This document shows, piece after piece, positions 36,501-45,055 of a stretch of DNA of 52,383 bases; within the stretch, counting starts at the first letter, position 1; each line of letters starts with the position of its first letter. The stretch is from Pseudomonadota bacterium (GTDB lineage Bacteria > Pseudomonadota > Gammaproteobacteria > Burkholderiales > JAKAFK01): contig JAKAFK010000017.1 in the NCBI GenBank assembly GCA_021817985.1, positions 1 through 52,383 on the forward strand. Direction: 5' to 3'. A model generated the notes under the pieces. That model searched no databases. It was not told the DNA's origin and saw only the letters and a list, made by a program, of their open reading frames with translations. A program made the translations under genes and the position numbers.

Positions 36501-37375
36501 TCTGGTACATTGTCATCGGCATCGCCGTTGCGGCGGCCATCGTTCTCGTGGTGCTGGGCCTCGCGGAAATGCAATGGCAGATCCCCGAAGAGGAGCGCGA
36601 GTATCTCGACCCCCTCCCCTTCATCCTGCGCCTGTTCTGGCCGCTCATCCGCTTTGTCGCGCACTATGTCGGCGCGCGCATGCCCGCGCCGTGGCTGGAG
36701 GCGGTACACCGGCGACTCGCCCGTTCCGGGGCCAACTACATGATGAACGCCGAGGAGTTCTTCGCGGTCATGTTCATCGCGGCCGGCGCCGGCTACGCGT
36801 TCGCCTTCTTCGCCGTCCATTCCCTGGGCGGCCTGCTGGCCTCCGTGGTGCCCTTGCTGCTGGCCGCCATCGGCGCATGGTATCCGTTCCTGTGGCTCGG
36901 CAACCGTTATGCGACCCGCCAGAAGGACATTCTCAAGGCGCTGCCCATGTTCCTGGATTATCTGACCCTCGCCATGGAAGCCGGCCTCAACTTGGCCGGC
37001 GCACTCGCCCAGACCGTCGAGAAGGGGCCTGCCGGGGCGATGCGCCAAGAGCTCTTCCTTGTGCTGCGCGATCTGCGCGCCGGCCTCGGTCGGGCCGACG
37101 CCTTGCGCCGAATGGACAACCGCCTCAAGATCCCGGAGGTCAGCTCCGTGGTCTCCTCCATCATTCAAGCCGAACAGGTCGGGGCCAGCGTGGGCAAGGT
37201 ATTGCGCACGCAGGCGGAAAGGCGGCGCACGGAGCGGTTCCAGCGGGCCGAGAAACTCGCGATGGAGGCGCCGGTGAAACTCATTCTGCCGCTCGTGCTG
37301 TTCATCTTTCCGACGACCTTCATCATCCTTGCCTTCCCCATCATCATGATGATCAAGCAGCAGGGGGTTCTGTGA
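36497..37375 (+). CDS. tadC: Tad inner-membrane protein TadC
   Basis: Second GspF-type platform protein, 292 residues. It starts with a membrane helix (residues about 3-22), has a central pair of helices near 90-140, the T2SSF domain (LPMFLDYLTLAMEAGLNLAGAL and SIIQAEQVGASVGKVLRTQA), and a C-terminal helix IFPTTFIILAFPIIMM. It overlaps tadB by four bases, and DUF192 overlaps it by four. TadB and TadC form the inner-membrane platform. Confidence 0.92.
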   Translation: MIWYIVIGIAVAAAIVLVVLGLAEMQWQIPEEEREYLDPLPFILRLFWPLIRFVAHYVGARMPAPWLEAVHRRLARSGANYMMNAEEFFAVMFIAAGAGYAFAFFAVHSLGGLLASVVPLLLAAIGAWYPFLWLGNRYATRQKDILKALPMFLDYLTLAMEAGLNLAGALAQTVEKGPAGAMRQELFLVLRDLRAGLGRADALRRMDNRLKIPEVSSVVSSIIQAEQVGASVGKVLRTQAERRRTERFQRAEKLAMEAPVKLILPLVLFIFPTTFIILAFPIIMMIKQQGVL

Positions 37376-37722
37376 GGGACGGGGACGTATGCGACGGACA
37401 AGGGCGCGTTCTGGCCGCCGCATACCGGACGGAAAACGCATGGGAGCGCGCGCGCGGGTTGCTCGGGCGCCCGCCCCTGGGCCCCTCGCGAGGATTATGG
37501 ATCGCGCCCTGTGGCTCTGTGCACACCTTCGGCATGGGGTATCCCCTGGATGTCGTCTTCTTGAATCGTGCCGGAACCGTATTGAAGATCGCGGCCGCGG
37601 TGCGTCCGCTCCGCATGGCGTATGCCTCGGGGGCATCCACGGCCCTGGAGTTCGCCGCGGGACAAGCCGCTGCGCTCGGACTGCGCACAGGAATGCAGTT
37701 GACATGGCACGCACGCAATTGA
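37372..37722 (+). CDS. DUF192 protein within the tad operon
   Basis: A 116-residue protein of the DUF192 family, characterised by the block SVHTFGMGYPLDVVFLN and RMAYASGASTALEFAAGQA. The start is GTG at 37372, overlapping the tadC stop (GTGA). Function is unknown; DUF192 genes occur beside tad clusters in other proteobacteria. The 3' end overlaps tadD by 19 bases, which argues that it belongs to the Tad operon. There is no signal peptide in this form, although some family members are lipoproteins or exported. Confidence 0.82.
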   Translation: MRDGDVCDGQGRVLAAAYRTENAWERARGLLGRPPLGPSRGLWIAPCGSVHTFGMGYPLDVVFLNRAGTVLKIAAAVRPLRMAYASGASTALEFAAGQAAALGLRTGMQLTWHARN

Positions 37723-38210
37723 ACCGTTGGGTGGCCGCTCTTGCCGGCTTGGCGCTTGCCGGATGCGCGGCGCAGCCCCCCCTTCTGTCCTTGAGCGCGC
37801 AGGCACAAGCCGCATACAGCCAAGGCGACATCCGGCGCGCCCTGCCGGACTACCAGAAGCTCACGGCGGCCGATCCCGACAATCCCGTCCTGTGGACCCG
37901 GCTCGGCAACCTGTACGCGCACGAGGGCCGGCCCAAGGACGCGCTTCACGCCTACCGCCGTGCCATTCGCCTCGATCCCCAAGACGGCGAAGCCTGGTAC
38001 AACCTGGGGCTCGTCCACCTCAAGCAATCCCAGGCGATATTCGTTCAGGCCTACGCGCTACTGCCGGCAAACGACCCCGCCCGGGCGAGAATCGAGTCCT
38101 TGCTGGCCGCGACCGCATCCCTGTCCGCAGGCACCCGGCGCCATCCCCCGGGCACGCAGGGCGGGATGGTCGCCGCCAAACAGCATACCGACCATGGGAG
38201 ACTGCCGTGA
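37704..38210 (+). CDS. tadD: TPR lipoprotein TadD
   Basis: Outer-membrane pilotin-like lipoprotein of Tad systems, 168 residues. The ATG at 37704 gives a lipoprotein signal with LALAG before Cys21. TPR repeats follow from about residue 34 to 130 (ALPDYQKLTAADPDNPVLW, DALHAYRRAIRLDPQDGEA). The family is thought to assist secretin localisation. It overlaps DUF192 upstream and tadE downstream. The frame is open further upstream inside DUF192, but the lipobox fixes the start. Confidence 0.88.
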   Translation: MARTQLNRWVAALAGLALAGCAAQPPLLSLSAQAQAAYSQGDIRRALPDYQKLTAADPDNPVLWTRLGNLYAHEGRPKDALHAYRRAIRLDPQDGEAWYNLGLVHLKQSQAIFVQAYALLPANDPARARIESLLAATASLSAGTRRHPPGTQGGMVAAKQHTDHGRLP

Positions 38211-38968
38211 AGCCCCCCACCATGGCATCCCTTCGCCGCTTCCCGTTCGGAAGAGGCGAAGCCGGGCAGGCGATGGCCGAGTATCTCATTGTCTTGCCCT
38301 CGCTACTCTTGCTGGTACTGGGCGCCATCCAGTTCGCCCTCGTCTTCATGGCCAAATCCACGCTGGACCTTGCGGCCTTCGACGGTGCCCGCAATGGGAC
38401 GCTCAACAATGCGTCCACGACCTCTATCCGCGAGGGCGTGGCACGCGGCCTGGCGCCGCTCTATCAGAGCGGAATGCCAGTCTCCGGACCCAGCCTGGCA
38501 GGCGTTGCAACGGCCGAGGCAGATGCCCTGTTGGCCGTCGAAGATCCGGTCAAGGTCGATATCGAGCAACTCAATCCATCACCGGCTGCGTTTCAGGATT
38601 TTGCCACGACCATGTCCTTTGCCGATGACAGCGGCAACCTCCAGACGACGAAGGCCATTCCGAACAGCGGCCTACTGTATCAACCGACCACCCCGGGCGC
38701 CCAGTCCAACGAAAGCATCCAGGACGCAAACCTCCTGAAAATTCGTGTGCACTATTGCTACCCGCTCATCGTACCCTTCGTGAACACCACGATCCGCATC
38801 ATCATGTCGGTGGCCGGCGCGCCATCGACATCGTCGTGGGCGCTCTCCCATGCCACCTATATCGGATCCGATACCGGCACGTGGGATCAGGCCTGCTACG
38901 CGAGCGGCGGCATGCCTTTGGCCGCCGACGGAACCGCGCTGATGCAATCCCCGGCCATCCAGAACTAG
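38207..38968 (+). CDS. tadE: TadE pseudopilin
   Basis: TadE-type minor pilin, 253 residues from GTG at 38207 (overlapping the tadD stop); an alternative ATG is at 38222. The cleavage site G/QAMAEY carries Glu +5 and Tyr +6, followed by helix LIVLPSLLLLVLGAIQFALVF and KSTLDLAAFDGAR. This is classical TadE. The exported part has Cys residues near positions 185 and 227. It is the last gene of the Tad operon. It makes four proteins in this operon with class IVb-type cleavage sites. Confidence 0.88.
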   Translation: MKPPTMASLRRFPFGRGEAGQAMAEYLIVLPSLLLLVLGAIQFALVFMAKSTLDLAAFDGARNGTLNNASTTSIREGVARGLAPLYQSGMPVSGPSLAGVATAEADALLAVEDPVKVDIEQLNPSPAAFQDFATTMSFADDSGNLQTTKAIPNSGLLYQPTTPGAQSNESIQDANLLKIRVHYCYPLIVPFVNTTIRIIMSVAGAPSTSSWALSHATYIGSDTGTWDQACYASGGMPLAADGTALMQSPAIQN

Positions 38969-39530
38969 TCGCTTTTTGGGGGGGTGCGAACGGTGCAAGG
39001 GCGCGAGGAAAAGGGACCTGGAAGGGGAGCCACATGCGAAGCCTGTCCGCCCGCGCCCCTGAAAATCTTGACGCCACCGCGCGGCGGGCGCCAAGCGGGG
39101 TGTATGGTGCAAGCCATGCCCCACGAGGGGCATCGCCCTGGCGGCCGGTGTCGGGACGGTATCGTGATAGACTGCGAAACTTTTCCGGCTCCCGTGCGGA
39201 CCGGCAAGGCCCCAATTCCCCCGGGGTCGGGCGCGAACGTTGCATGGGCGTCAACTGTTGTTTCGCATCTGCGCGAGGATAGCCCGGTCTGGAATGAACG
39301 GGCGGATGAGGAGGACATGCGGCGGCATGCAAAGTGACGGGGCATCCGCCCCGGCGCGCAAGCCCCGCCAGTCCCTCGTCAACCGGTTTTGAGAACCATG
39401 AAACGGAGCTGTGCGACCGGCCGCGTGCGATGCGCACGCAAGTGGCGGAATGGTCGCCATGCGCGTTTCCGACCGAGCGATCCACGTCAGACGTGCGATC
39501 ACCCGCTCCCCTTTCTGGGTTTGGAGGAAA
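38969..39530. other. Non-coding stretch after the tad operon
   Basis: No recognisable gene in 562 bases. Visible elements are a stem-loop CGGGGC-ATCC-GCCCCG (39338-39353) and a hairpin GCGTGC/GCACGC (39423-39439). These may end the tad transcript or form the leader of the downstream gene. No convincing promoter with correct spacing was found. Confidence 0.45.
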
Positions 39531-41039
39531 ATGAAGACATCACGCAAGACGCTGCTTGCGGCGTCGGTTCTGGCCGTTTGTGGGCTTGGGTTCTCGGGCG
39601 CCGCCGCAGCCGCTCCGGCCAATGCGCGCGGCGCCGCGAACAATGACATCGTCGCGCCTGTCGGGCAAGGCGGCACGTATACCCTCTTCCTGCCGGCCCC
39701 TCACGGTCCCCTTCCCTATACGCTCGCGATCGGCGGAGGGCCGGGCGGCATCACGGGCACTGTGATCCTGCAGCCAAGCGGCCTGGCCAAGGCCCGCATC
39801 GAGATTCCGGCCGCAACGCCCATCGGGGCTTGGCGGCTACGCCTCACGGTCACCGCCGCCAACGACCACACGGCCTCGAGCACGGCCTGGCTGCTCGTCG
39901 ACGGGATCCTGGTGGCGACGGAAGGGCGTTCTCCCGGCGTGCATGCGTATGATCCGTCGGGCCGGCCGGTGCCGATGCCCGGCGCGTTCGCCGGTCTCGT
40001 TCGCCCCCGCGCGCTGGCCTACCGGGCAACCGACAATACGATCTACGTGGCCGACGGCGGGCACCCGAACGCAACAGACGGTGCCATCCGGATCTTTAGC
40101 AATGCAGGCACCGCAGCCATCAGTGGGGGATTTGCCGGCATCTTCAACCCGACCGCCATGAGCTATGCCGATGGCCAGTTCGTGGTGCGCCAGAACATTA
40201 GCCCGAGGTGGTGGATCCTGGACGACGCCTACCAGCCCATCGCCCGATCCGGCAACGCATCGCCGACGTTCGCCCAATTCACCGGCGATTCGGTCGGGGG
40301 CATCTGTGTCGCGGGATCGCAAGGGCGCATCTACGTGGCCTGGGGCAGCGGCGCGCCATCGGGCGTACGCACCTACGATCTCGAGGGCAATCGGCTTGAC
40401 TTGCCGGGCGCCTTCCCAGACACAGGCGGCACGAACACGCATCTTGAAACGCCCATGGAGGCGCCTCACGGCATGGGATGGAGCACGACGCGTCAGCGGC
40501 TATATGTCATGTTCACCAACGTCTACGCCCACGGGGGCACGACCTCCCGCCTGGTCATCCGCGCCTACCGTCCGGGTGGGCAACCGATCCGGCTGCCCGG
40601 CGCCTTCCGCGGGCTCGGGGGAACGCCATCGAGCCACTACTTGTCGCATACGGCCAATCAGCTGGCGGTCAGCAGCGTGACCGGCGATGTCTATGCCATC
40701 ACGGGCCACCACTCGGTCGCCATCTACTCCCCCGACGGCCGGCGGTTGGGCCGTTTTGCCATTCCCGGCGCCGCGAGCGCGATCCTCGCGGTCCCCTACG
40801 GGTGGCTCCAACGCCCCAGCCGCATGCCCCAAGGGCCGAGCGCCGCATCCGCGGCATCCGGGGCTCCAGCATGCGCCGGAGGCCCGTGCGTGCAAGGCCC
40901 CGCGCCCAGGGCGGCCGCGGAGAATGTGGTGAAGAGCGTGGGGCACGCGGTTGACAGCGCCACCAATGAAATCAACAAGGCAAGCGGCTTCCTGGAGTCC
41001 CTATCCAATCTCTCCGGCCTCACCCACAACCTGCCTTGA
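39531..41039 (+). CDS. Secreted repeat protein with beta-propeller-like blades
   Basis: A 502-residue exported protein of unknown function. GGAGGAAA precedes the ATG at 39531; a signal peptide ends near AAAAA/PANA. Residues 40-125 look like a small beta-sandwich. A degenerate repeat follows at about 140-175, 189-220, 282-328, 346-390 and 399-425: Y-x-x-x-G followed by LPGAF-x-GL, then a hydrophobic strand with YVA. Examples are GRPVPMPGAF, GNRLDLPGAF and GQPIRLPGAF. This pattern suggests a beta-propeller. The tail has a CAGGPC pair and a C-terminal helix. It sits between tad and msh genes, so adhesion is a fair guess only. Confidence 0.68.
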   Translation: MKTSRKTLLAASVLAVCGLGFSGAAAAAPANARGAANNDIVAPVGQGGTYTLFLPAPHGPLPYTLAIGGGPGGITGTVILQPSGLAKARIEIPAATPIGAWRLRLTVTAANDHTASSTAWLLVDGILVATEGRSPGVHAYDPSGRPVPMPGAFAGLVRPRALAYRATDNTIYVADGGHPNATDGAIRIFSNAGTAAISGGFAGIFNPTAMSYADGQFVVRQNISPRWWILDDAYQPIARSGNASPTFAQFTGDSVGGICVAGSQGRIYVAWGSGAPSGVRTYDLEGNRLDLPGAFPDTGGTNTHLETPMEAPHGMGWSTTRQRLYVMFTNVYAHGGTTSRLVIRAYRPGGQPIRLPGAFRGLGGTPSSHYLSHTANQLAVSSVTGDVYAITGHHSVAIYSPDGRRLGRFAIPGAASAILAVPYGWLQRPSRMPQGPSAASAASGAPACAGGPCVQGPAPRAAAENVVKSVGHAVDSATNEINKASGFLESLSNLSGLTHNLP

Positions 41040-41217
41040 TCGACCGGATGCATTGGCTGCCAAGCCCCGAGGAGGCGAGGGGCGATCGGCCGAACGCCGC
41101 CAGCGTGCTCGGCTGGGGCAGACCGGACAGCATACCGCTTGGCGAGCGCCGCAGCCTCGTGACGGCGCGGGCAGAAACCACGCCAGCGCAGGGGACGGCG
41201 GCGGGACAGAGACGCCT

Positions 41218-41229
41218 CGTTTTGAAACG
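41218..41229. promoter_or_regulatory. Inverted repeat upstream of the lipoprotein-msh operon
   Basis: CGTTT-TG-AAACG is a perfect palindrome 44 bases before the lipoprotein ATG. A second CGTTTTG copy lies 21 bases later (two helical turns). It may be an operator for the msh operon. TTGAAA overlapping it is a weak -35 candidate. Confidence 0.35.
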
Positions 41230-41272
41230 GACTCGCGCCGTTTTGCAATATCTTGTTCGCAAAGGAACCGCA

Positions 41273-41998
41273 ATGCCCACACCCTTCATACCCCCGCACA
41301 GGAGGCGAAAGCCAAGTCTCGCCCTGCTGCTCGCCGGCCTTTCCCTGGTCGGCTGCAGCCGCACGCAGGCGGATTGGAATCTCGCGCGACTTTCCTCGTT
41401 GAGCAATTATTCATGGTCCCACAGCATCGACAACGGCGTTTCGCCCATTACCCTGACCGGCGTCTTCGTAAATTCCTCCAACTATGAGTTCCGCATGAAC
41501 GCGGGGGCACAAACGCGCGTGATCGGATCGCAGGTCTTTGAGCATCTCGGGGTGGCCCCCCTGGGCAATTTCGGCTGGATGCTCCTTCGCGGACAACGTC
41601 TGCCCAGCGAAGGCGAAGTCCCTGTGGCGCGCCACTTCTTTGATATCGTCACGAATACGGCCGCATATCGCACCAAGGCCTCCGGGCCGTGCCGCGTCGC
41701 CGGAGAGGTGGGCACGCAATACCTCATCCAATCCAGAAATGGCGGGCCCTATGCGCAGCGCGGACAGGCGTGCGTCGCAAGCCGAGGCGGCGCGTTGCTG
41801 AGCTTCAGCTTCTTTGCCTCGGGAAGCGGGCCTGCGCGGATGGGGGAACGGTTCGTCGTCACCCGCATCGGTGGATTCCGGTCGTTTCCTGTCCCCAGCA
41901 CGGCCAGCCCCTTCGCCGGGATGGGGTGCCGTTTTGCCGTCACCCATGCGGCGAACATGGCGCAGGCGTTGAAGGCCTGCGCCAAGAACACGCCATGA
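41273..41998 (+). CDS. Lipoprotein upstream of and coupled to mshE
   Basis: A 241-residue predicted lipoprotein. The start ATG at 41273 gives a positively charged N-region and lipobox LVG before Cys28. I do not recognise the domain. The mature part has YSWSHSIDNGVSPITLTG, an NFGWMLLRG block and four further Cys. A later FAVTHAANMAQALKACAK end is helical. The stop overlaps the mshE ATG (ATGA), so it is translated together with the MSHA ATPase. That makes a filament-related role likely, perhaps as a pilotin or outer-membrane anchor (inference). Confidence 0.7.
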   Translation: MPTPFIPPHRRRKPSLALLLAGLSLVGCSRTQADWNLARLSSLSNYSWSHSIDNGVSPITLTGVFVNSSNYEFRMNAGAQTRVIGSQVFEHLGVAPLGNFGWMLLRGQRLPSEGEVPVARHFFDIVTNTAAYRTKASGPCRVAGEVGTQYLIQSRNGGPYAQRGQACVASRGGALLSFSFFASGSGPARMGERFVVTRIGGFRSFPVPSTASPFAGMGCRFAVTHAANMAQALKACAKNTP

Positions 41999-43695
41999 AC
42001 CGACCGGAAAAAACCCGCCTGGGCGACATCATTGTCGAGCAGAAGCTCCTCTTGCCGGAGCAGCTCGCCGCCGCCCTGAAGGAGCAGGAGCGCACCGGAC
42101 AGAAGCTCGGGCGTCTGCTCGTGGAAAGCGGCCTCATCACGGAAAGCGAGATTTCCCACGCCCTCTCGCGTCAGCTCGGCATCCCCTATATCGATCTCGC
42201 CCGCTATCCGGTCAAGCCCGATCTCGTGCGCCTGTTGCCCGAGATCGCGGCAAGGCGTTATCGCGCCATCGTGCTCGACGAGGAGGGGGGCTTTCTGCTC
42301 GTGGGCATGTCCGACCCCACGGATCTGTTCGCCTTCGACGAACTGACGCGCCAATTGGGCCGCGAGATCCATTTGGCCGTGGTCGCCCAGACCACGCTGC
42401 TCACGGTCATCGACAAGACCTATCGACAGACGGACCAAATCAGCGATCTCGCCAGAGCGCTTGGCGAGGAACTGGGCGAAGTCACCTTCGATTTCGGGAC
42501 AGACGGCATTTCCGACACGGCCGAGCAGGCACCCATCGTCAGGCTGCTGCAGACGGTGTTCGAGGACGCCCTCAAGATGGGTGCCTCCGACATCCATATC
42601 GAGCCGCAACAAGAGGCGCTGTCCATACGACTGCGCATCGATGGGGCCCTGCACCCGCAGACGGTCGCCGATCTGCGTATCGCGCCGGCCGTCGCGCTTC
42701 GCCTGAAGCTGATGGCTGGCCTCGACATCTCGGAGAAGCGCATGCCGCAGGACGGACGCTTCGCGATCAAGGTGAACCACGCACAGATCGACGTGCGCAT
42801 CTCCTGTATACCGACCCAATATGGTGAATCGGTCGTCCTGCGGCTGCTTAACCAAAGCGGCGGAATCTTGAGCCTCGAGCGCCTGGGCATGCCCCCCGAT
42901 ACGCTCGGGCGATTCCGCCGCACCATCTCGCGACCGAGCGGCATGGTGCTGGTGACAGGCCCCACGGGCAGCGGCAAGACCACCACGCTCTATGCCGCCG
43001 TGGCGGAACTCAACAAGCCGCACATCAAGATTCTCACCGTCGAGGATCCCGTCGAATATCGCATCGCAGGCATCAACCAGGTTCAGGTCAACGAGAAGAT
43101 TGACCTCAACTTTGCCCGTGTGCTGCGCGCCTTCCTGCGTCAGGATCCGGACATCATCCTGCTGGGCGAAATACGTGATGCGGAAACGGCGCAGACCGGG
43201 CTGCGCGCCGCCATGACGGGACATCTGGTGCTGTCCACCCTGCATACCAACGACAGCGTCAGCACCCCTTTGCGCCTGCTGGACATGGGAATCCCCCGGT
43301 ATCTGCTCGCAGCGTCCCTGCGCGCCGTGGTCGCGCAGCGCCTGCTGCGCGCGATCTGCCCAAACTGTACGGAAGAGCATGCCTTGACCCCCGCCGAACA
43401 CGAATGGCTGACGGCCGAGCTCGCCCACCCCGCCGGCCACGCCTATCGCCATGGCCGCGGCTGCAGCCACTGCAACCATACCGGCTACCGGGGCCGGGTC
43501 GGCGTCTATGAACTCCTGGAGATGACGGCACCGCTGGTCGAAGCCGCCAATCATGCCGACCCCACCCGCTTCCTGGAAGCGGCCAACAGCCAACTGGCTG
43601 GCCGGACACTCCGTCGGCGCGCTGTCGACGTCGTGCTCGCCGGCAGGACCACGGTATCGGAAGCCATGCGTATCGACAACGAGCTTGAGGGCTAG
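41995..43695 (+). CDS. mshE: MSHA assembly ATPase MshE with MshEN c-di-GMP-binding domain
   Basis: PilB/GspE-type ATPase that powers MSHA pilus extension, 566 residues. Two MshEN repeats lie at residues 8-31 (RLGDIIVEQKLLL, then LKEQ) and 38-68 (KLGRLLVESGLITE, then LSRQ). In Vibrio MshE such 24-residue motifs bind c-di-GMP, so this enzyme is probably controlled by it. The ATPase core has Walker A GPTGSGKT at 322-329, Walker B LLGEIRD at 389-395, the His box STLHTND, and a tetracysteine zinc site CPNC (455/458) and CSHC (490/493). Start ATG at 41995 overlaps the lipoprotein gene. Confidence 0.93.
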   Translation: MNRPEKTRLGDIIVEQKLLLPEQLAAALKEQERTGQKLGRLLVESGLITESEISHALSRQLGIPYIDLARYPVKPDLVRLLPEIAARRYRAIVLDEEGGFLLVGMSDPTDLFAFDELTRQLGREIHLAVVAQTTLLTVIDKTYRQTDQISDLARALGEELGEVTFDFGTDGISDTAEQAPIVRLLQTVFEDALKMGASDIHIEPQQEALSIRLRIDGALHPQTVADLRIAPAVALRLKLMAGLDISEKRMPQDGRFAIKVNHAQIDVRISCIPTQYGESVVLRLLNQSGGILSLERLGMPPDTLGRFRRTISRPSGMVLVTGPTGSGKTTTLYAAVAELNKPHIKILTVEDPVEYRIAGINQVQVNEKIDLNFARVLRAFLRQDPDIILLGEIRDAETAQTGLRAAMTGHLVLSTLHTNDSVSTPLRLLDMGIPRYLLAASLRAVVAQRLLRAICPNCTEEHALTPAEHEWLTAELAHPAGHAYRHGRGCSHCNHTGYRGRVGVYELLEMTAPLVEAANHADPTRFLEAANSQLAGRTLRRRAVDVVLAGRTTVSEAMRIDNELEG

Positions 43696-43697
43696 GG

Positions 43698-44927
43698 ATG
43701 CCGCAATTCGCCTATAAAGCGCGCAATGGCGTCGGCGAACCGATTTCCGGGCGCCTGGAGGGCAATGACAGCGCCCAGGTGGCCGACATCCTGTTTTCCC
43801 AGGGCCTGACGCCCGTCGCGATCGTCGGCATTCCCGACAGGCCGTCCGTCCACCTCCCCGCTTTGTTGGCGCGCGTGTTCACACCCCAGGTGAGCGTCGT
43901 CGATCTCATGTTGTTTTCGCGCCAGATGCACACGCTGCTCAAGGCCGGGGTTCCCATCATGCAAGCGCTCGCCGGCCTTCAAAGATCCTCCCTCTCGCCC
44001 GCGCTCAAGGCGCTCCTGCAGGACGTCAGGGACAGTCTCGACATGGGCCGCGAGTTGAGCACGGCCATGCGCCGCCATCCGGACGTCTTCTCGCCGCTTT
44101 ACATCAGCATGATACGGGCGGGCGAACTGACAGGCACCCTGGATCGGATATTCCTGCAGTTATTCACCCATCTGCAGTTCGAGAAAGAGATGGGCGAGCG
44201 GATACGCCAGGCATTGCGTTATCCGAGCTTCGTCATCGCGGCCATGGCGGTGGCCCTCATCGTGATCAATGTGTTCGTCGTGCCCTCGTTCGCGAAAGCC
44301 TATCAGGCCTTTAATGCCAACCTGCCGGCCCCCACCCGTGCGCTGATCGCGTGCTCCCGCTTCTTCCTTCACGATGGGGTCTGGCTGGTTGCGGCAGCAG
44401 CCGCCCTTGCCGGCGCAGCGCACTTCTACCTAAGGACCCCGCAAGGCCACCGCCGTTGGGACCGCCTCAAGCTTCGGCTGCCGCTCGCCGGCAAGATCGT
44501 TCTAAAGGGGATTCTCGCCCGCTTCGCGCGCACATTCGCGCTCACCCTGCGAAGCGGCATCCCCGTCGTGCAGGGCTTGGCCGTTGCCGCACAGGTCGTC
44601 GACAACGCCTTCCTGACCCAGCGGGTTGAGCAGATGCGGGACGGCGTCGCCGGCGGCGAAAGCATCTCTCGCACCGCGCTCGCCGCAGATATCTTCACCC
44701 CCGTCGTTTTGCAGATGATGGCCGTGGGGGAGGAATCCGGCGACCTCGACGACCTGATGCAGGAGATCTCCGAGATGTACGAGCGCGAAGTCGATTACGA
44801 GGTGAGAACCTTGAGCACGCAGATCGAGCCCATTCTCGTCATCGGCTTGGGCGTGCTCGTGCTCGTACTCGCGCTGAGCGTGTTCCTTCCCATGTGGGAC
44901 CTTGGCCGAGCCGCCTTGCATCAGTGA
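43698..44927 (+). CDS. mshG: MSHA inner-membrane platform protein MshG
   Basis: PilC/GspF-type platform protein, 409 residues, with two T2SSF domains (about residues 69-190 and 272-395). Conserved parts are LMLFSRQMHTLLKAGVPIM, MIRAGELTGTLD, and the second-domain copy ARFARTFALTLRSGIPVVQGL. Three membrane helices lie near 172-195, 225-245 and 380-402. It begins two bases after the mshE stop. Partner of MshE in the cytoplasmic-membrane platform. Confidence 0.93.
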   Translation: MPQFAYKARNGVGEPISGRLEGNDSAQVADILFSQGLTPVAIVGIPDRPSVHLPALLARVFTPQVSVVDLMLFSRQMHTLLKAGVPIMQALAGLQRSSLSPALKALLQDVRDSLDMGRELSTAMRRHPDVFSPLYISMIRAGELTGTLDRIFLQLFTHLQFEKEMGERIRQALRYPSFVIAAMAVALIVINVFVVPSFAKAYQAFNANLPAPTRALIACSRFFLHDGVWLVAAAAALAGAAHFYLRTPQGHRRWDRLKLRLPLAGKIVLKGILARFARTFALTLRSGIPVVQGLAVAAQVVDNAFLTQRVEQMRDGVAGGESISRTALAADIFTPVVLQMMAVGEESGDLDDLMQEISEMYEREVDYEVRTLSTQIEPILVIGLGVLVLVLALSVFLPMWDLGRAALHQ

Positions 44928-45055
44928 ATGGCACCCATGGCAGCGCCGAAGCCGCCGTGTCGCGTGCGGCGCGGCGGGAACTGGCGGGTGCAAGGGGCGC
45001 CTTCGCGAGGATTGGATCCCTCCTTCGATGCTGCAGGCCGACAACGAGGAATGTC

